DNA of 64,000 nt from an uncultured Rikenellaceae bacterium (GTDB lineage Bacteria > Bacteroidota > Bacteroidia > Bacteroidales > Rikenellaceae). This document shows positions 37,852-46,336 of the stretch, piece after piece. The DNA is taken from assembly GCA_949287525.1 (NCBI GenBank), contig CASEGL010000003.1, forward strand, positions 1 through 64,000. The letters are read 5' to 3'. How positions within the stretch are numbered: position 1 is the stretch's first letter; every line of letters begins with the position of its first letter. Below the pieces are notes generated by a model. It saw only the letters and a list, made by a program, of their open reading frames with translations, searched no databases and was not told the origin of the DNA. The position numbers and the translations under genes were made by a program.

Positions 37852-38772
37852 TCAGCGTTTGCGGGCGCGTTTGCCGAGCGGGTGGAACTCGTTTACGGCG
37901 GAGTGGAGGTGTCCCGTATCGAGGTGGGTGTAGATCTCGGTCGTCGTGATCGATTCGTGGCCGAGCAGCGCCTGCACCTGCCGGATGTTGGCGCCGCCCT
38001 GCAGCAGGTGGGTGGCGAAACTGTGGCGGAAGGTGTGGGGGCTGACCTCCTTGGCGATGCCGGCCGCCGCAACGGCAGCCTTGATGATGTTGAAGACCAT
38101 GATCCGTGAGAGGGGGCGTCCGCGCCGGTTGAGAAACACGGTGTCGGCCGATGCCGCGTCGGCGGGCTGCCGGCGCTCGTAGCGGAGGTAGTTGTCGATC
38201 TGTCTGCGGCAGGCCTCCCCGACGGGGATCAGCCGCTGTTTGCTGCCCTTGCCGCGCACCCGCAGGTAGCCCTCGTCGAGAAAGAGGTCGGAGATGCGCA
38301 GCGAGGTGAGTTCCGAGACGCGCAGCCCGCAGCTGTACAGCGTCTCGATGATGGCCCGGTTGCGGTAGCCCTGGGGTGCCGAGAGGTCGATGGCCTCCAG
38401 AATGGTGTCGATCTCGTCGATCGTGAGCGTATCGGGGAGGTATTGGCCGGTCTTGGGATGTTCGATGAGTGCCGTGGGCGACTGGGCGATCGCCTCGGTA
38501 CGCACCAGGAAATCGAAGAAGCTGTTCAGTCCGCTCAGCATGCGGCTCTGTGACCGTTTCTCCATGCCCTCCTCGAAGAGTTCGGTGAGGTAGGCCTCGA
38601 TCGTGTCGGGCGTGATGTCGGCGGGTGCGGTATCCGGCGCATGGGAGGCGACAAACGATGCGAACCGTTCGACGTCGTGGCGGTAGGCCTCGACCGTATT
38701 GTCCGACAGGCCGCGTTCGAGCTTGAGGTAGATGGCGTATTGCCGGATATGTTCCTGCCAGATGTGTTCCAT
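37852..38772 (-). CDS. xerD: Tyrosine recombinase XerD-like
   Basis: Xer recombinases resolve chromosome dimers at dif. The 306-residue protein has the SAM-like core-binding domain (about 1-90) and the catalytic domain with every active-site residue in place: Arg151, Lys175, His246, Arg249, His272 and Tyr281 (HTFRHSFATHLL and LGHESITTTEIYTHLD). There is no adjacent mobile-element gene, so it is most likely the housekeeping enzyme. XerC versus XerD cannot be settled from one sequence; the motifs lean to XerD. Confidence 0.93.
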   Translation of the reverse strand: MEHIWQEHIRQYAIYLKLERGLSDNTVEAYRHDVERFASFVASHAPDTAPADITPDTIEAYLTELFEEGMEKRSQSRMLSGLNSFFDFLVRTEAIAQSPTALIEHPKTGQYLPDTLTIDEIDTILEAIDLSAPQGYRNRAIIETLYSCGLRVSELTSLRISDLFLDEGYLRVRGKGSKQRLIPVGEACRRQIDNYLRYERRQPADAASADTVFLNRRGRPLSRIMVFNIIKAAVAAAGIAKEVSPHTFRHSFATHLLQGGANIRQVQALLGHESITTTEIYTHLDTGHLHSAVNEFHPLGKRARKR

Positions 38773-38818
38773 GCCGATCGGTTGCCGGCCGCTTCCGGTT
38801 CGTCCGGAAACCGCCTCT

Positions 38819-38849
38819 CAAAATTACGTCGCTTCAGCCGATTTTGCAA
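38819..38849 (-). promoter_or_regulatory. Full promoter for xerD
   Basis: On the minus strand TTG (rc of 38847-38849) and TAATTTTG (rc of 38819-38826) are separated by exactly 20 bases. The -7 element is 47 bases before the ATG. Confidence 0.72.
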
Positions 38850-38904
38850 CGGTGCCGTTTGCCTTGCCGGACGGTTTTTCGGATCGGTTGTCGGGAAAAT
38901 GTCG

Positions 38905-38912
38905 TAAATTTG
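38905..38912 (+). promoter_or_regulatory. -7 promoter element for xseA-xseB
   Basis: TAAATTTG ends 22 bases before the xseA ATG at 38934. It is divergent from the xerD promoter. Confidence 0.65.
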
Positions 38913-38933
38913 TCCGTTTCCGCAACGAACCTC

Positions 38934-40247
38934 ATGGCAGTCTCTTTTATCACATTGTCCCAGCTGCAGCAGGCCATCCGCCAGACGCTGTGCGGCGCCT
39001 TCACGTCGCCCGTGTGGATTACGGCCGAGATCGGGGAGATGAAGGTAAACGCCCGTTCGGGGCATTGCTACCTGCAACTGGTCGAGAAGGGCGGCCGCAA
39101 CGGTGTGCCGCAGGCGCAGGCTTCGGCCGTCATCTGGGCAGGGCAGTACGGCATGCTGTCGTCGTTCTTCCGGGGCGCCACGGGGCGCGAACTGGAGGCG
39201 GGCATGCAGGTGCTGCTGCAGGTGCAGGTGTCGTACCACGAGTTGTATGGCCTCTCGCTGCGGGTGACGGACATCGATCCGCTCTATACGCTGGGCGATC
39301 TGGAGCGTCAGCGCCAGGAGACCATCGCACGGCTTCGGGAGGACGGCGTCTTCGACCTGAACGGTTCGCTCGAACTGGCGCTCGTGCCGCAGCGGATTGC
39401 CGTCGTGTCATCGCCCCAGGCGGCCGGCTACCGTGATTTCATGAAGGAACTCGGCGGCAGTCCGTACCGTTTCGACACGGAGCTGTTCGATGCCGTCATG
39501 CAGGGTCACGGAGCCGAGGCCTCCATCATCGACGCCTTGGGGTGCATTGCGGCGCGCGCCGACGAGTTCGATGCGGTTGTCATCATCCGCGGCGGCGGTT
39601 CGCAGAGCGACCTCAGCTTCCTCAATTCGTATCTGATCAGTTTCCATATCGCCCAGTTTCCGCTGCCGGTGATCGCCGGCCTGGGGCATGACAAGGATCA
39701 GAGCGTCGTGGATATGGTGGCGGCCTTCTCGCTCAAGACCCCGACGGCGGCCGCGGCTTTTCTGGTCGATCGGGCTGCTGCATTCGATGCGTCGCTGGAA
39801 TCCATGGGGCAGGCGGTAACGTCCAGGGCGGTGCAGGTGCTGGAGCAGCGGCGCAAGGAGGTGACCATGGTAGGCACCCTGCTGCGCGAGCGCATTGCCG
39901 GTGTACGCATGCGGGTCGGCTGGCGGCTGCAGGCGGCTGCCGACACGATGACGGCGCAGGTCCGGCGGCTGATGCGGGAACAGGCAGCGCGGCTCGATGT
40001 GGCCTCCGTACAGCTGCACGAACGGACGGAGCGGATCTTTGCCGCGCAGCGGCTGCGGCTGGAGCAGGCCGGGCGGCTGGCGGACATTGCCGATCCGCAA
40101 CGGATTCTGGCGCGCGGTTTTGCGGTCGTGCGCCGAGGGGGGCATGCGCTGACCGATGCGGCATCGGTGCAGGTGGGCGAACGGTTGGAGGTGACCCTCC
40201 GGAAAGGAAAGCTAACAGTAGAAGTAGTCGATCATGAAAAAGAGTGA
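38934..40247 (+). CDS. xseA: Exodeoxyribonuclease VII large subunit
   Basis: XseA with XseB forms exonuclease VII, which degrades single-stranded DNA from both ends. The 437-residue product has the N-terminal OB fold (about 1-100), the catalytic domain (VVSSPQAAGYRDFM, VIIRGGGSQSDLSFLN, IAGLGHDKDQSVVDMVA) and a C-terminal coiled coil. It overlaps xseB by 14 bases. ATG 38934 is chosen; the upstream open frame includes promoter sequence. Confidence 0.96.
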   Translation: MAVSFITLSQLQQAIRQTLCGAFTSPVWITAEIGEMKVNARSGHCYLQLVEKGGRNGVPQAQASAVIWAGQYGMLSSFFRGATGRELEAGMQVLLQVQVSYHELYGLSLRVTDIDPLYTLGDLERQRQETIARLREDGVFDLNGSLELALVPQRIAVVSSPQAAGYRDFMKELGGSPYRFDTELFDAVMQGHGAEASIIDALGCIAARADEFDAVVIIRGGGSQSDLSFLNSYLISFHIAQFPLPVIAGLGHDKDQSVVDMVAAFSLKTPTAAAAFLVDRAAAFDASLESMGQAVTSRAVQVLEQRRKEVTMVGTLLRERIAGVRMRVGWRLQAAADTMTAQVRRLMREQAARLDVASVQLHERTERIFAAQRLRLEQAGRLADIADPQRILARGFAVVRRGGHALTDAASVQVGERLEVTLRKGKLTVEVVDHEKE

Positions 40248-40458
40248 ACAACAGATGACCTATGCGGCGGCCATGGCCGAGCTGGAAGCGATTTTGACGA
40301 AAATGAACGAACCCGATCCGGACATCGATTCCCTGGCACAGCAGGTGAAGCGTGCCGGTGAATTGATCCGCTACTGTCGGGAGCGGCTGCACAAGGCCGA
40401 GGAGGAGGTCGCCGATGCCATGAAAGGCGATGACGGGAAGGCAGAGAAGGCAGAATAG
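40234..40458 (+). CDS. xseB: Exodeoxyribonuclease VII small subunit
   Basis: The 74-residue helical XseB subunit wraps the XseA stalk. MTYAAAMAELEAILTKMNEP and SLAQQVKRAGELIRYCRERL are the family's two conserved helices. The start lies within the end of xseA. A strong terminator follows. Confidence 0.94.
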   Translation: MKKSEQQMTYAAAMAELEAILTKMNEPDPDIDSLAQQVKRAGELIRYCRERLHKAEEEVADAMKGDDGKAEKAE

Positions 40459-40515
40459 CGGCCGTGCTGCGCCGCATCGCCGGTGTTGTCCGGCACGGTC
40501 TTCGGTGCAGAGTAT

Positions 40516-40562
40516 AAAAAAGCCATCGTAGTCGAAAGAGCAGGACTACGATGGCTTTTTTT
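40516..40562. terminator. Bidirectional terminator between xseB and the H1-like gene
   Basis: A 12-bp stem (GCCATCGTAGTC at 40522-40533 with 40544-40555) has six A on its left and seven T on its right, so it serves both convergent genes. Confidence 0.92.
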
Positions 40563-40583
40563 GTGGGGTTGTCTCGCGTATGG

Positions 40584-40757
40584 TTATTTCGAGGCTTCGA
40601 TGGATACCTTGCGGAATTCCTTGAGCATCTTTTCCAGTTCGAGCGATGCTTTGCGGGCGCGCATGCCGGCAGCTTTGTTGCCTTTCTCGGCCTGCAGGTC
40701 AGCGTCCTTGATGAATTCCTCTACTTTAGCTTTGATGTCGTTGAGCAGTTTTTCCAT
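40584..40757 (-). CDS. Histone H1-like DNA-binding protein
   Basis: This 57-residue, lysine-rich helical protein begins MEKLLNDIKAKVEEFIKDAD and continues with QAEKGNKAAGMRARKAS, then LKEFRKVSIEASK. The pattern matches the short Hc1/H1-like proteins found across Bacteroidota, which are thought to bind DNA and shape the nucleoid. It is a separate single-gene unit with its own -7 element and a shared terminator. It is easy to miss because of its size. Confidence 0.88.
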   Translation of the reverse strand: MEKLLNDIKAKVEEFIKDADLQAEKGNKAAGMRARKASLELEKMLKEFRKVSIEASK

Positions 40758-40784
40758 GTCTTACGTTGTTTATGTGATTCTTTA

Positions 40785-40792
40785 CAAATGTA
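40785..40792 (-). promoter_or_regulatory. -7 promoter element for the H1-like gene
   Basis: The minus strand reads TACATTTG, 27 bases before the ATG, in an A/T-rich stretch. Confidence 0.68.
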
Positions 40793-40947
40793 GTAAAAAA
40801 ATTTTTGATTGGAACAATATCTTTCGCCGATAACTTCATGTCACCCTGCGATTTTCCCCGTTCCGGCATCGCGGCATGTGCGGCGGACGGCCGTGGACTG
40901 CCCGCGAGGGCGGTGTCGGCGCTCCGATCGGCTGGAGCCAATGGCTG

Positions 40948-41289
40948 TCAGCGCGAAACGGCCAGCAGGTTGGCTCTTGCTTCGGGAGCGTGGCGCAGCA
41001 CGGCGTCGAGCGTCGGGCATCCCTCCATCTCCGGACAGGAGCCGCACGTTGCATGACCCCGTTCCGAGGCACATTGCCGGATGGCGCACAGGGTGCAATA
41101 GGCGAATTTCGCCCCCTCCGTCCGGCAGCCCGTGCAATGGATGGTGGCGGCCGTGATCTCCGGCGCGTGGTTCATCGCGCTCCAGCGGCGGGCGGTCTCC
41201 TCGCGCAGGGCGTCGTTGCCGGTCATGGTGGCGATGCGGGCGTCGCACCGTTCGCAATCCAGTCCGCAGCAGGCTATCAGGCTTGTCAT
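40948..41289 (-). CDS. DUF3795 cysteine-rich protein
   Basis: The 113-residue protein starts MTSLIACCGLDCERCDARIATMTG, the DUF3795 signature. Further Cys pairs follow (HCTGC, YCTLCAIRQC, TCGSCPEMEGC), with about 11 cysteines in all. A metal or iron-sulfur site is likely. The family has no known function. It appears to be a single-gene unit. Confidence 0.88.
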   Translation of the reverse strand: MTSLIACCGLDCERCDARIATMTGNDALREETARRWSAMNHAPEITAATIHCTGCRTEGAKFAYCTLCAIRQCASERGHATCGSCPEMEGCPTLDAVLRHAPEARANLLAVSR

Positions 41290-41387
41290 TGGTCTTTATT
41301 TTGCCGGTTAAGTTTACTTTAAATATACGCAAAACATCCGGTTGTCGGATCGCCTGCCGATCGAAAAAACAGGGGACGGGGCAAAGG

Positions 41388-41417
41388 AAAAGCGGCCGCA
41401 AGGCTGCGGCCGCTTTT
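41388..41417 (-). terminator. Intrinsic terminator after glyA
   Basis: A perfect 13-bp stem (41388-41400 with 41405-41417) includes four A/T at its base and lies 23 bases past the glyA stop. Confidence 0.85.
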
Positions 41418-41439
41418 GTCGTGGATGCTGTCCGGCGGA

Positions 41440-42720
41440 CTACCAGGCGAAGAGCGGGTAGTTGGCCATCAGTTTGTGTACCTCCTCGCGAACGGCGGCA
41501 ATCGTGTCGGGATTGTCGATGTCGGAGAGGACGCGGTCGATCAGGCTGACGATGTAGTCCATCTTGTCCTCTTTCAGGCCACGCGTGGTGATGGCCGGCG
41601 TACCGATGCGGATACCGGAGGTGAGGAACGGCGAACGGGTGTCGAACGGCACCATGTTCTTGTTCGTCGTGATGTCGGCCTCGACGAGCGTACGCTCGGC
41701 CTTCTTACCCGACAGTTCCGGGAATTTGGTGCGCAGGTCGATCAGCATCAGGTGGTTGTCCGTACCGTCCGATACGAGTTTGTAACCGCGTTTCATGAAG
41801 GCTTCGGCCATGGCGGCGGCGTTCTTCTTCACCTGAGTCTGATACTCCTTGTATTCGGGCTGGAGAGCCTCGCCGAAGGCAACGGCTTTGGCTGCGATGA
41901 CATGCTCCAGCGGACCGCCCTGGACGCCGGGGAATACCGACGAGTTCAGCACGGCGGACATCTTCTTGATCTCGCCCTTCGGCGTCTTGATGCCCCAGGG
42001 GTTGTCGAAGTCCTTGCCCATCAGGATGATACCGCCACGCGGGCCGCGCAGGGTCTTGTGGGTCGTGGAGGTGACGATGTGGGCGTATTTTACCGGGTTC
42101 TTCAGCAGGCCGGCAGCGATCAGACCGGCTGTGTGAGCCATGTCGATCATCAGCAGGGCGCCCACCTTGTCGGCGATGGCGCGCATGCGCTCGTAATCCC
42201 ACTCGCGGCAGTAGGCCGATGCACCGCCGACGATCAGTTTCGGTTTGTGTTCCATGGCCAGTGCCTCCATGGCGTCATAGTCGATCGTACCGGTTTCGGG
42301 GCTGACCTGATAGCCTACCGCTTTGTAGAGGATACCCGACATGTTCACGGGCGAACCGTGCGACAGGTGACCGCCGTGTGCCAGATCGAGACCCATGAAG
42401 GTGTCGCCCGGTTTGAGAACGGCCATGAAGACGGCCATGTTGGCCTGAGCGCCGGAGTGGGGCTGTACGTTGGCGTATTCAGCGCCGTAGAGTTCGCACA
42501 GACGGTCGATGGCGAGCTGCTCGACCTTGTCCACTACCTGGCAGCCGCCGTAGTAGCGGGCATTCGGATAACCCTCTGCGTACTTGTTGGTCAGTACCGA
42601 ACCCATGGCCTGCATGACTTCGTCGCTGACAAAGTTTTCGGAAGCGATCAGTTCGATGCCGTGGAGCTGACGCTGTTTTTCCTGTTCGATGAGATCGAAC
42701 ACCTGAGTGTCTCTTTTCAT
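41440..42720 (-). CDS. glyA: Serine hydroxymethyltransferase
   Basis: GlyA interconverts serine and glycine and supplies one-carbon units to tetrahydrofolate. The 426-residue product has [11 protein letters not shown] at 22-32, the [15 protein letters not shown] block at 45-59, and the PLP lysine Lys222 in [15 protein letters not shown] -7 element lies 73 bases upstream. Confidence 0.98.
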   Translation of the reverse strand: MKRDTQVFDLIEQEKQRQLHGIELIASENFVSDEVMQAMGSVLTNKYAEGYPNARYYGGCQVVDKVEQLAIDRLCELYGAEYANVQPHSGAQANMAVFMAVLKPGDTFMGLDLAHGGHLSHGSPVNMSGILYKAVGYQVSPETGTIDYDAMEALAMEHKPKLIVGGASAYCREWDYERMRAIADKVGALLMIDMAHTAGLIAAGLLKNPVKYAHIVTSTTHKTLRGPRGGIILMGKDFDNPWGIKTPKGEIKKMSAVLNSSVFPGVQGGPLEHVIAAKAVAFGEALQPEYKEYQTQVKKNAAAMAEAFMKRGYKLVSDGTDNHLMLIDLRTKFPELSGKKAERTLVEADITTNKNMVPFDTRSPFLTSGIRIGTPAITTRGLKEDKMDYIVSLIDRVLSDIDNPDTIAAVREEVHKLMANYPLFAW

Positions 42721-42792
42721 GGAGATGTGTTATTGTTTTTATGTGTACGTCCGATTGTCGGCTGTGCATCCCGAATGGATGTCGTATCTATG

Positions 42793-42800
42793 CAAAGTTA
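42793..42800 (-). promoter_or_regulatory. -7 promoter element for glyA
   Basis: The minus strand reads TAACTTTG, 73 bases before the ATG. Confidence 0.6.
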
Positions 42801-42894
42801 AGATTTTTTCCGAGAATGTTGCTTGCAGGGGCGGTTTTTTTACCCCGTTCTCGCTCTTTCGCTGCGGGTTTTGGAGGTTACCGGCCGGTGGGCG

Positions 42895-43641
42895 TCAGAA
42901 ACGGATCTCCAGACCGAGCGACAGGAAATGGTACAGGGCGAACGTATAGACACTCTTCACGTCGCTGCCGCCTTCGATGAGCCGGTAGCCGGCCAGGACG
43001 CCGATATTGGGATGCACGTCGTATTTCACACCGGCGAAGATGTCCTCCGCACGGCCGTATTTGGAGACCAGACCGTCACCGTAACTGTACACGGAGAGGG
43101 CGGGCAGGGGATACCAGCCGATGTAATAGGAGATCAGCGGCACCACGCCCAGATTGGTGAAGGCGCTGCTGGCGCCGCCGCCCGTCATGGCCACCATAGC
43201 GTCGCGGAGCAGTACCGTCGCGCCCAGTTCGAATCTGAATTTGGGACGATCGACCAGTCCGTAGCGGTAGGAGAGGCGGTAGGTGTCGAACCGGTACAGG
43301 GCGTCGATCGTACTGCCCGTATCGAAGAGGGTGTTGTTGAACCGGACCGGTTCGGAGGCGCGGCCGGTGAAGTTCTCCCGTACGAATACGGCCGCGAACA
43401 TGACGTGGTGCCGTTTGTAGGCGAATTCCAGTTCGGCGCGCGGAGCGAAGACGGCGGTGCTGGTGCGGTTCAGGTCGTTGGGGAGCGAGAGACGCGTCCC
43501 CTCCTCGTTGTTGGGGCAGCGGATGTCGTTGTAGGCGCCGAAGGCGATCTGCGGGTAGAGGCGTAGACTGAAGCGGGATTGGGCCGGAAGCTGGAGCGCC
43601 AGGGCGAACAGAACGGCGCCCGTAAGAAGAAATTTTTTCAT
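42895..43641 (-). CDS. Outer membrane beta-barrel-like protein, unknown function
   Basis: The 248-residue protein has a signal peptide (about 1-20, ending LPAQS). The mature part is made of alternating polar and aromatic residues, with repeated strand-like segments, and ends in Phe (LGLEIRF), typical of outer membrane barrels. About ten or more strands are plausible. I cannot assign a named family or a cargo. No neighbouring gene on the same strand clarifies its role. Confidence 0.75.
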   Translation of the reverse strand: MKKFLLTGAVLFALALQLPAQSRFSLRLYPQIAFGAYNDIRCPNNEEGTRLSLPNDLNRTSTAVFAPRAELEFAYKRHHVMFAAVFVRENFTGRASEPVRFNNTLFDTGSTIDALYRFDTYRLSYRYGLVDRPKFRFELGATVLLRDAMVAMTGGGASSAFTNLGVVPLISYYIGWYPLPALSVYSYGDGLVSKYGRAEDIFAGVKYDVHPNIGVLAGYRLIEGGSDVKSVYTFALYHFLSLGLEIRF

Positions 43642-43779
43642 AATCAGCAGGTTATGTTGGGTTAAATGGCCGACACGCAGGCGGCGTGCGGTTGTATGAT
43701 TAAAATAACAAATTTCGCGCCATACGTGTGGCCGGGCAGGCTGCGGTGCGGCTTTTGTGTGCGATTATCCAAAAAAGTG

Positions 43780-43787
43780 TATCTTTG
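43780..43787 (+). promoter_or_regulatory. -7 promoter element for fabG
   Basis: TATCTTTG ends 33 bases before the fabG ATG. A TTTG at 43754-43757 lies 22 bases upstream. Confidence 0.68.
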
Positions 43788-43819
43788 TCTTATAGTAATT
43801 ACCTAAACTTTCGATTATC

Positions 43820-44566
43820 ATGAAATTACTTGAAGGAAAAGTTGCCGTGGTTACCGGTGCTGCACGCGGTATCGGCCGTGCGGTCGCTCTCTGTTTCGCA
43901 CAGAACGGCGCCGACATCGCATTTACGGATCTGGCCATCGACGACAATGCCAAGAATACCGAAAATGAGATACTTGCGTTGGGTGTCCGTTGCAAGGCTT
44001 ACGCATCCAATGCCGCCGATTTCCAGCAGACCCACGAGGTGGTCGATCAGATCATGAAGGACTTCGGCCGCATCGACGTGCTGGTGAACAATGCGGGTAT
44101 CACGCGCGACGGCCTGATGCTCAAGATGGACGAGAAGCAGTGGGACATGGTCATCAACATCAACCTCAAGTCGGCCTACAACTTCATCCACGCCGTGACG
44201 CCGATCATGATGCGTCAGCGCGGCGGCAGCATCATCAACATGTCGTCCGTAGTGGGCGTACACGGTAACGCCAGCCAGGCCAACTACTCGGCCTCGAAAG
44301 CCGGCATGATCGGTCTGGCCAAGTCGATCGCCCTCGAGCTCGGTTCGCGCGGCGTGCGTGCCAATGCCATCGCTCCGGGTTTCATCATGACCGAGATGAC
44401 CGACAAACTGCCCGACGCCGTCAAGGAAGAGTGGAACAAGAAGATTCCGCTCCGTCGCGGCGGCACGCCCGAGGAGATCGCCAAGGTGGCGCTGTTCCTC
44501 GCCAGCGACCTCTCCAGCTATGTCAGCGGTCAGGTAATCCAGGTGGACGGCGCAATGAATTCGTAG
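43820..44566 (+). CDS. fabG: 3-oxoacyl-[acyl-carrier-protein] reductase
   Basis: FabG is the NADPH-dependent reductase of fatty acid elongation. The 248-residue short-chain dehydrogenase has the Rossmann motif TGAARGIG at 12-19, NNAG at 90-93, and the catalytic triad Ser143, Tyr156, Lys160 (NMSSVVGVHGN and YSASK). It is a single-gene unit here, distant from plsX-fabH in the same window. Confidence 0.94.
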   Translation: MKLLEGKVAVVTGAARGIGRAVALCFAQNGADIAFTDLAIDDNAKNTENEILALGVRCKAYASNAADFQQTHEVVDQIMKDFGRIDVLVNNAGITRDGLMLKMDEKQWDMVININLKSAYNFIHAVTPIMMRQRGGSIINMSSVVGVHGNASQANYSASKAGMIGLAKSIALELGSRGVRANAIAPGFIMTEMTDKLPDAVKEEWNKKIPLRRGGTPEEIAKVALFLASDLSSYVSGQVIQVDGAMNS

Positions 44567-44595
44567 CCTCCGCACACGATTTCGGAAACAAAGCA

Positions 44596-44626
44596 GAAAG
44601 GGTTCGGCCATTGGCCGGACCCTTTC
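44596..44626. terminator. Hairpin between fabG and the S41 protease gene
   Basis: A 14-bp stem with one G-T pair (AAAGGGTTCGGCCA and its complement) follows fabG. The T-runs are short on both sides (CCTTTC), so efficiency is uncertain. Confidence 0.65.
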
Positions 44627-44648
44627 ATGTTATACGGTTCCGCGGAAA

Positions 44649-46244
44649 CTATTCGGCGGCAGGCGGAGCCAGCAGCCGGTCGTAGGCGGCGGGGTCGTCC
44701 AGCAGGGCGATGGCCAGATCATATACCGCGTCGTCGGAGGTATTGAGAATGCGGAAGTAGGCGGGCGTACCCCATATCTTGCGGGCGATGAGTGCCTTGA
44801 GCGATGTTTGCGCATCGGGCAGCTGGTCGAGCGTGTCGCCGGTCTGGTAGACGATGCCGCGCCGCTCGCCGAGGGCGGTCAGTTCGTCGAGCATGGCGGG
44901 CGTGACGGTAAAGCCGTCAGCGAACTGTTCGGCGGTCGGGAACGAATCCAGCAGCTTCTTCCGGTTGTCATTCAGGTAGGCGTTGGTGTATTCATTTAGT
45001 ACACCGTTGCGGATCAGTTCGTTCCAGTAGGCATAGTTGCGCGTGGTGTCCACCGGTACGGTGCGGTCGGGGCGGATGCCTCCTCCGCCGAATACGGTGC
45101 GGCCGGTGCGGAGCGTCCGGTACAACGGGGCGTTGGCATTGAGCGAGTCGGCATAGCGGTCGTCGTAGGAGCGGCGCAGGTGGTCGATGTAGTATCCTTC
45201 GGCGTCACCGGCCGTAAAGGGGCGTTGGATGACGCGCCCCGAGGGGGTGTGGTAACGGGCCACCGTAATGCGGACGGCCGATCCGTCCAGCAGCGGCAGC
45301 TGACGCTGCACGAGCCCTTTGCCGTAGCTCGGCTGGCCGATGATGACGCCGCGGTCCCAGTCCTGGATGGCGCCGGCCACGATTTCGCTGCCTGAGGCGG
45401 ACGAGGAGTCGATCAGCACGGCGAGGCGGTCGTCAAAGCCCTCGGTACGGTGCGACCGGTAGCTGGTGGGGCGGACGTTGCGTCCTTCCGTGGAGACGAT
45501 CTCCATGCCGGCGGGCAGGAAGAATTCGCTCAGCGCAATGGCCTGGTCGAGCAGGCCGCCGGCATTGCCGCGCAGGTCGAGGATCAGCCCGCTCATCGGC
45601 GGCAGCGAGCGGAAAGCCTCTCTGAATTCCTGCATGGTGGTGTGGGCAAACCGGTTGATGCGGATGTAGCCGATGCCCGGAGCGGCCATGTAGGCCGCAT
45701 CGACCGTGTGGATCGGAATATCGTTCCGTTTGACGCGGTAGAGCAGGATGTCGCGTTCGCCCCAACGGACAATGCCCAGCGTGACGACCGAACCCTTGTC
45801 GCCCCGCAGCAGTTTCGGTACGTCGCTGCGGTCGATGCCGATGCAGGATTTGCCGTCCGTGGAGACGATCCGGTCGCCGGGCAGGATGCCGGCGTTTTCG
45901 GACGGGCCGTTCGGAATGGTATTGACCACGAAGATCGTGTCGGCGATCACATCGAATTCCACGCCGATGCCGCTGAAGCTTCCCTCGAACGATTCGGTGA
46001 TGGACTTCATCTCCTCGGCCGAGGAGTAGGTGGAGTGGGGGTCCAGATCGGCCAGCATGCTGACGATGGCCTTCTCGATCAGTTGTTCGTTGTTCAGCGT
46101 ATCGACGTAGAGCGTGTTGAGGGCGTCGTAGAACTGCTCGAACTTGACTTTTTGGTAATTGACGTCGTAAGAGAGCCGCTGCTGGGCGGTGCAGATGCCG
46201 GCCGAGGCCAGTGCGACGAACAGTAAAACGGAAATCTTTTTCAT
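44649..46244 (-). CDS. S41-family C-terminal processing peptidase
   Basis: The 531-residue protein has a signal peptide (about 1-20), an N-terminal helical domain, a PDZ domain (about 90-170, GIGVEFDVIADTIFVVNTIPNGPSENAGI), and the S41 catalytic core. The core has LRGNAGGLLDQAI, the nucleophile Ser in DSSSASGSEIVAGA and the Lys base in QPSYGKGLVQ. CtpA-type enzymes trim periplasmic or envelope proteins. It lies about 90 bases after hisS, separated by a terminator. Confidence 0.92.
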   Translation of the reverse strand: MKKISVLLFVALASAGICTAQQRLSYDVNYQKVKFEQFYDALNTLYVDTLNNEQLIEKAIVSMLADLDPHSTYSSAEEMKSITESFEGSFSGIGVEFDVIADTIFVVNTIPNGPSENAGILPGDRIVSTDGKSCIGIDRSDVPKLLRGDKGSVVTLGIVRWGERDILLYRVKRNDIPIHTVDAAYMAAPGIGYIRINRFAHTTMQEFREAFRSLPPMSGLILDLRGNAGGLLDQAIALSEFFLPAGMEIVSTEGRNVRPTSYRSHRTEGFDDRLAVLIDSSSASGSEIVAGAIQDWDRGVIIGQPSYGKGLVQRQLPLLDGSAVRITVARYHTPSGRVIQRPFTAGDAEGYYIDHLRRSYDDRYADSLNANAPLYRTLRTGRTVFGGGGIRPDRTVPVDTTRNYAYWNELIRNGVLNEYTNAYLNDNRKKLLDSFPTAEQFADGFTVTPAMLDELTALGERRGIVYQTGDTLDQLPDAQTSLKALIARKIWGTPAYFRILNTSDDAVYDLAIALLDDPAAYDRLLAPPAAE

Positions 46245-46267
46245 ATCGGGTTGTAGAGACAGTCGGG

Positions 46268-46319
46268 GGAAAATGACCGGCGGCGGGAGATGGCGCGGAT
46301 GACGCCTCTCCCGCCGCCG
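46268..46319 (-). terminator. Intrinsic terminator after hisS
   Basis: A perfect 13-bp GC-rich stem (46278-46290 with 46307-46319) encloses a 16-base loop. On the minus strand it is followed by GTCATTTTCC, a modest T-tract. Confidence 0.7.
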
Positions 46320-46336
46320 ACAGCGTGCAGTTCCGG

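Noticed and set aside
37852-38772. XerD-like gene as a sign of an integrated element
   Set aside because: There are no cargo genes or attachment repeats around it, and the protein length and motifs fit dimer-resolution recombinases.
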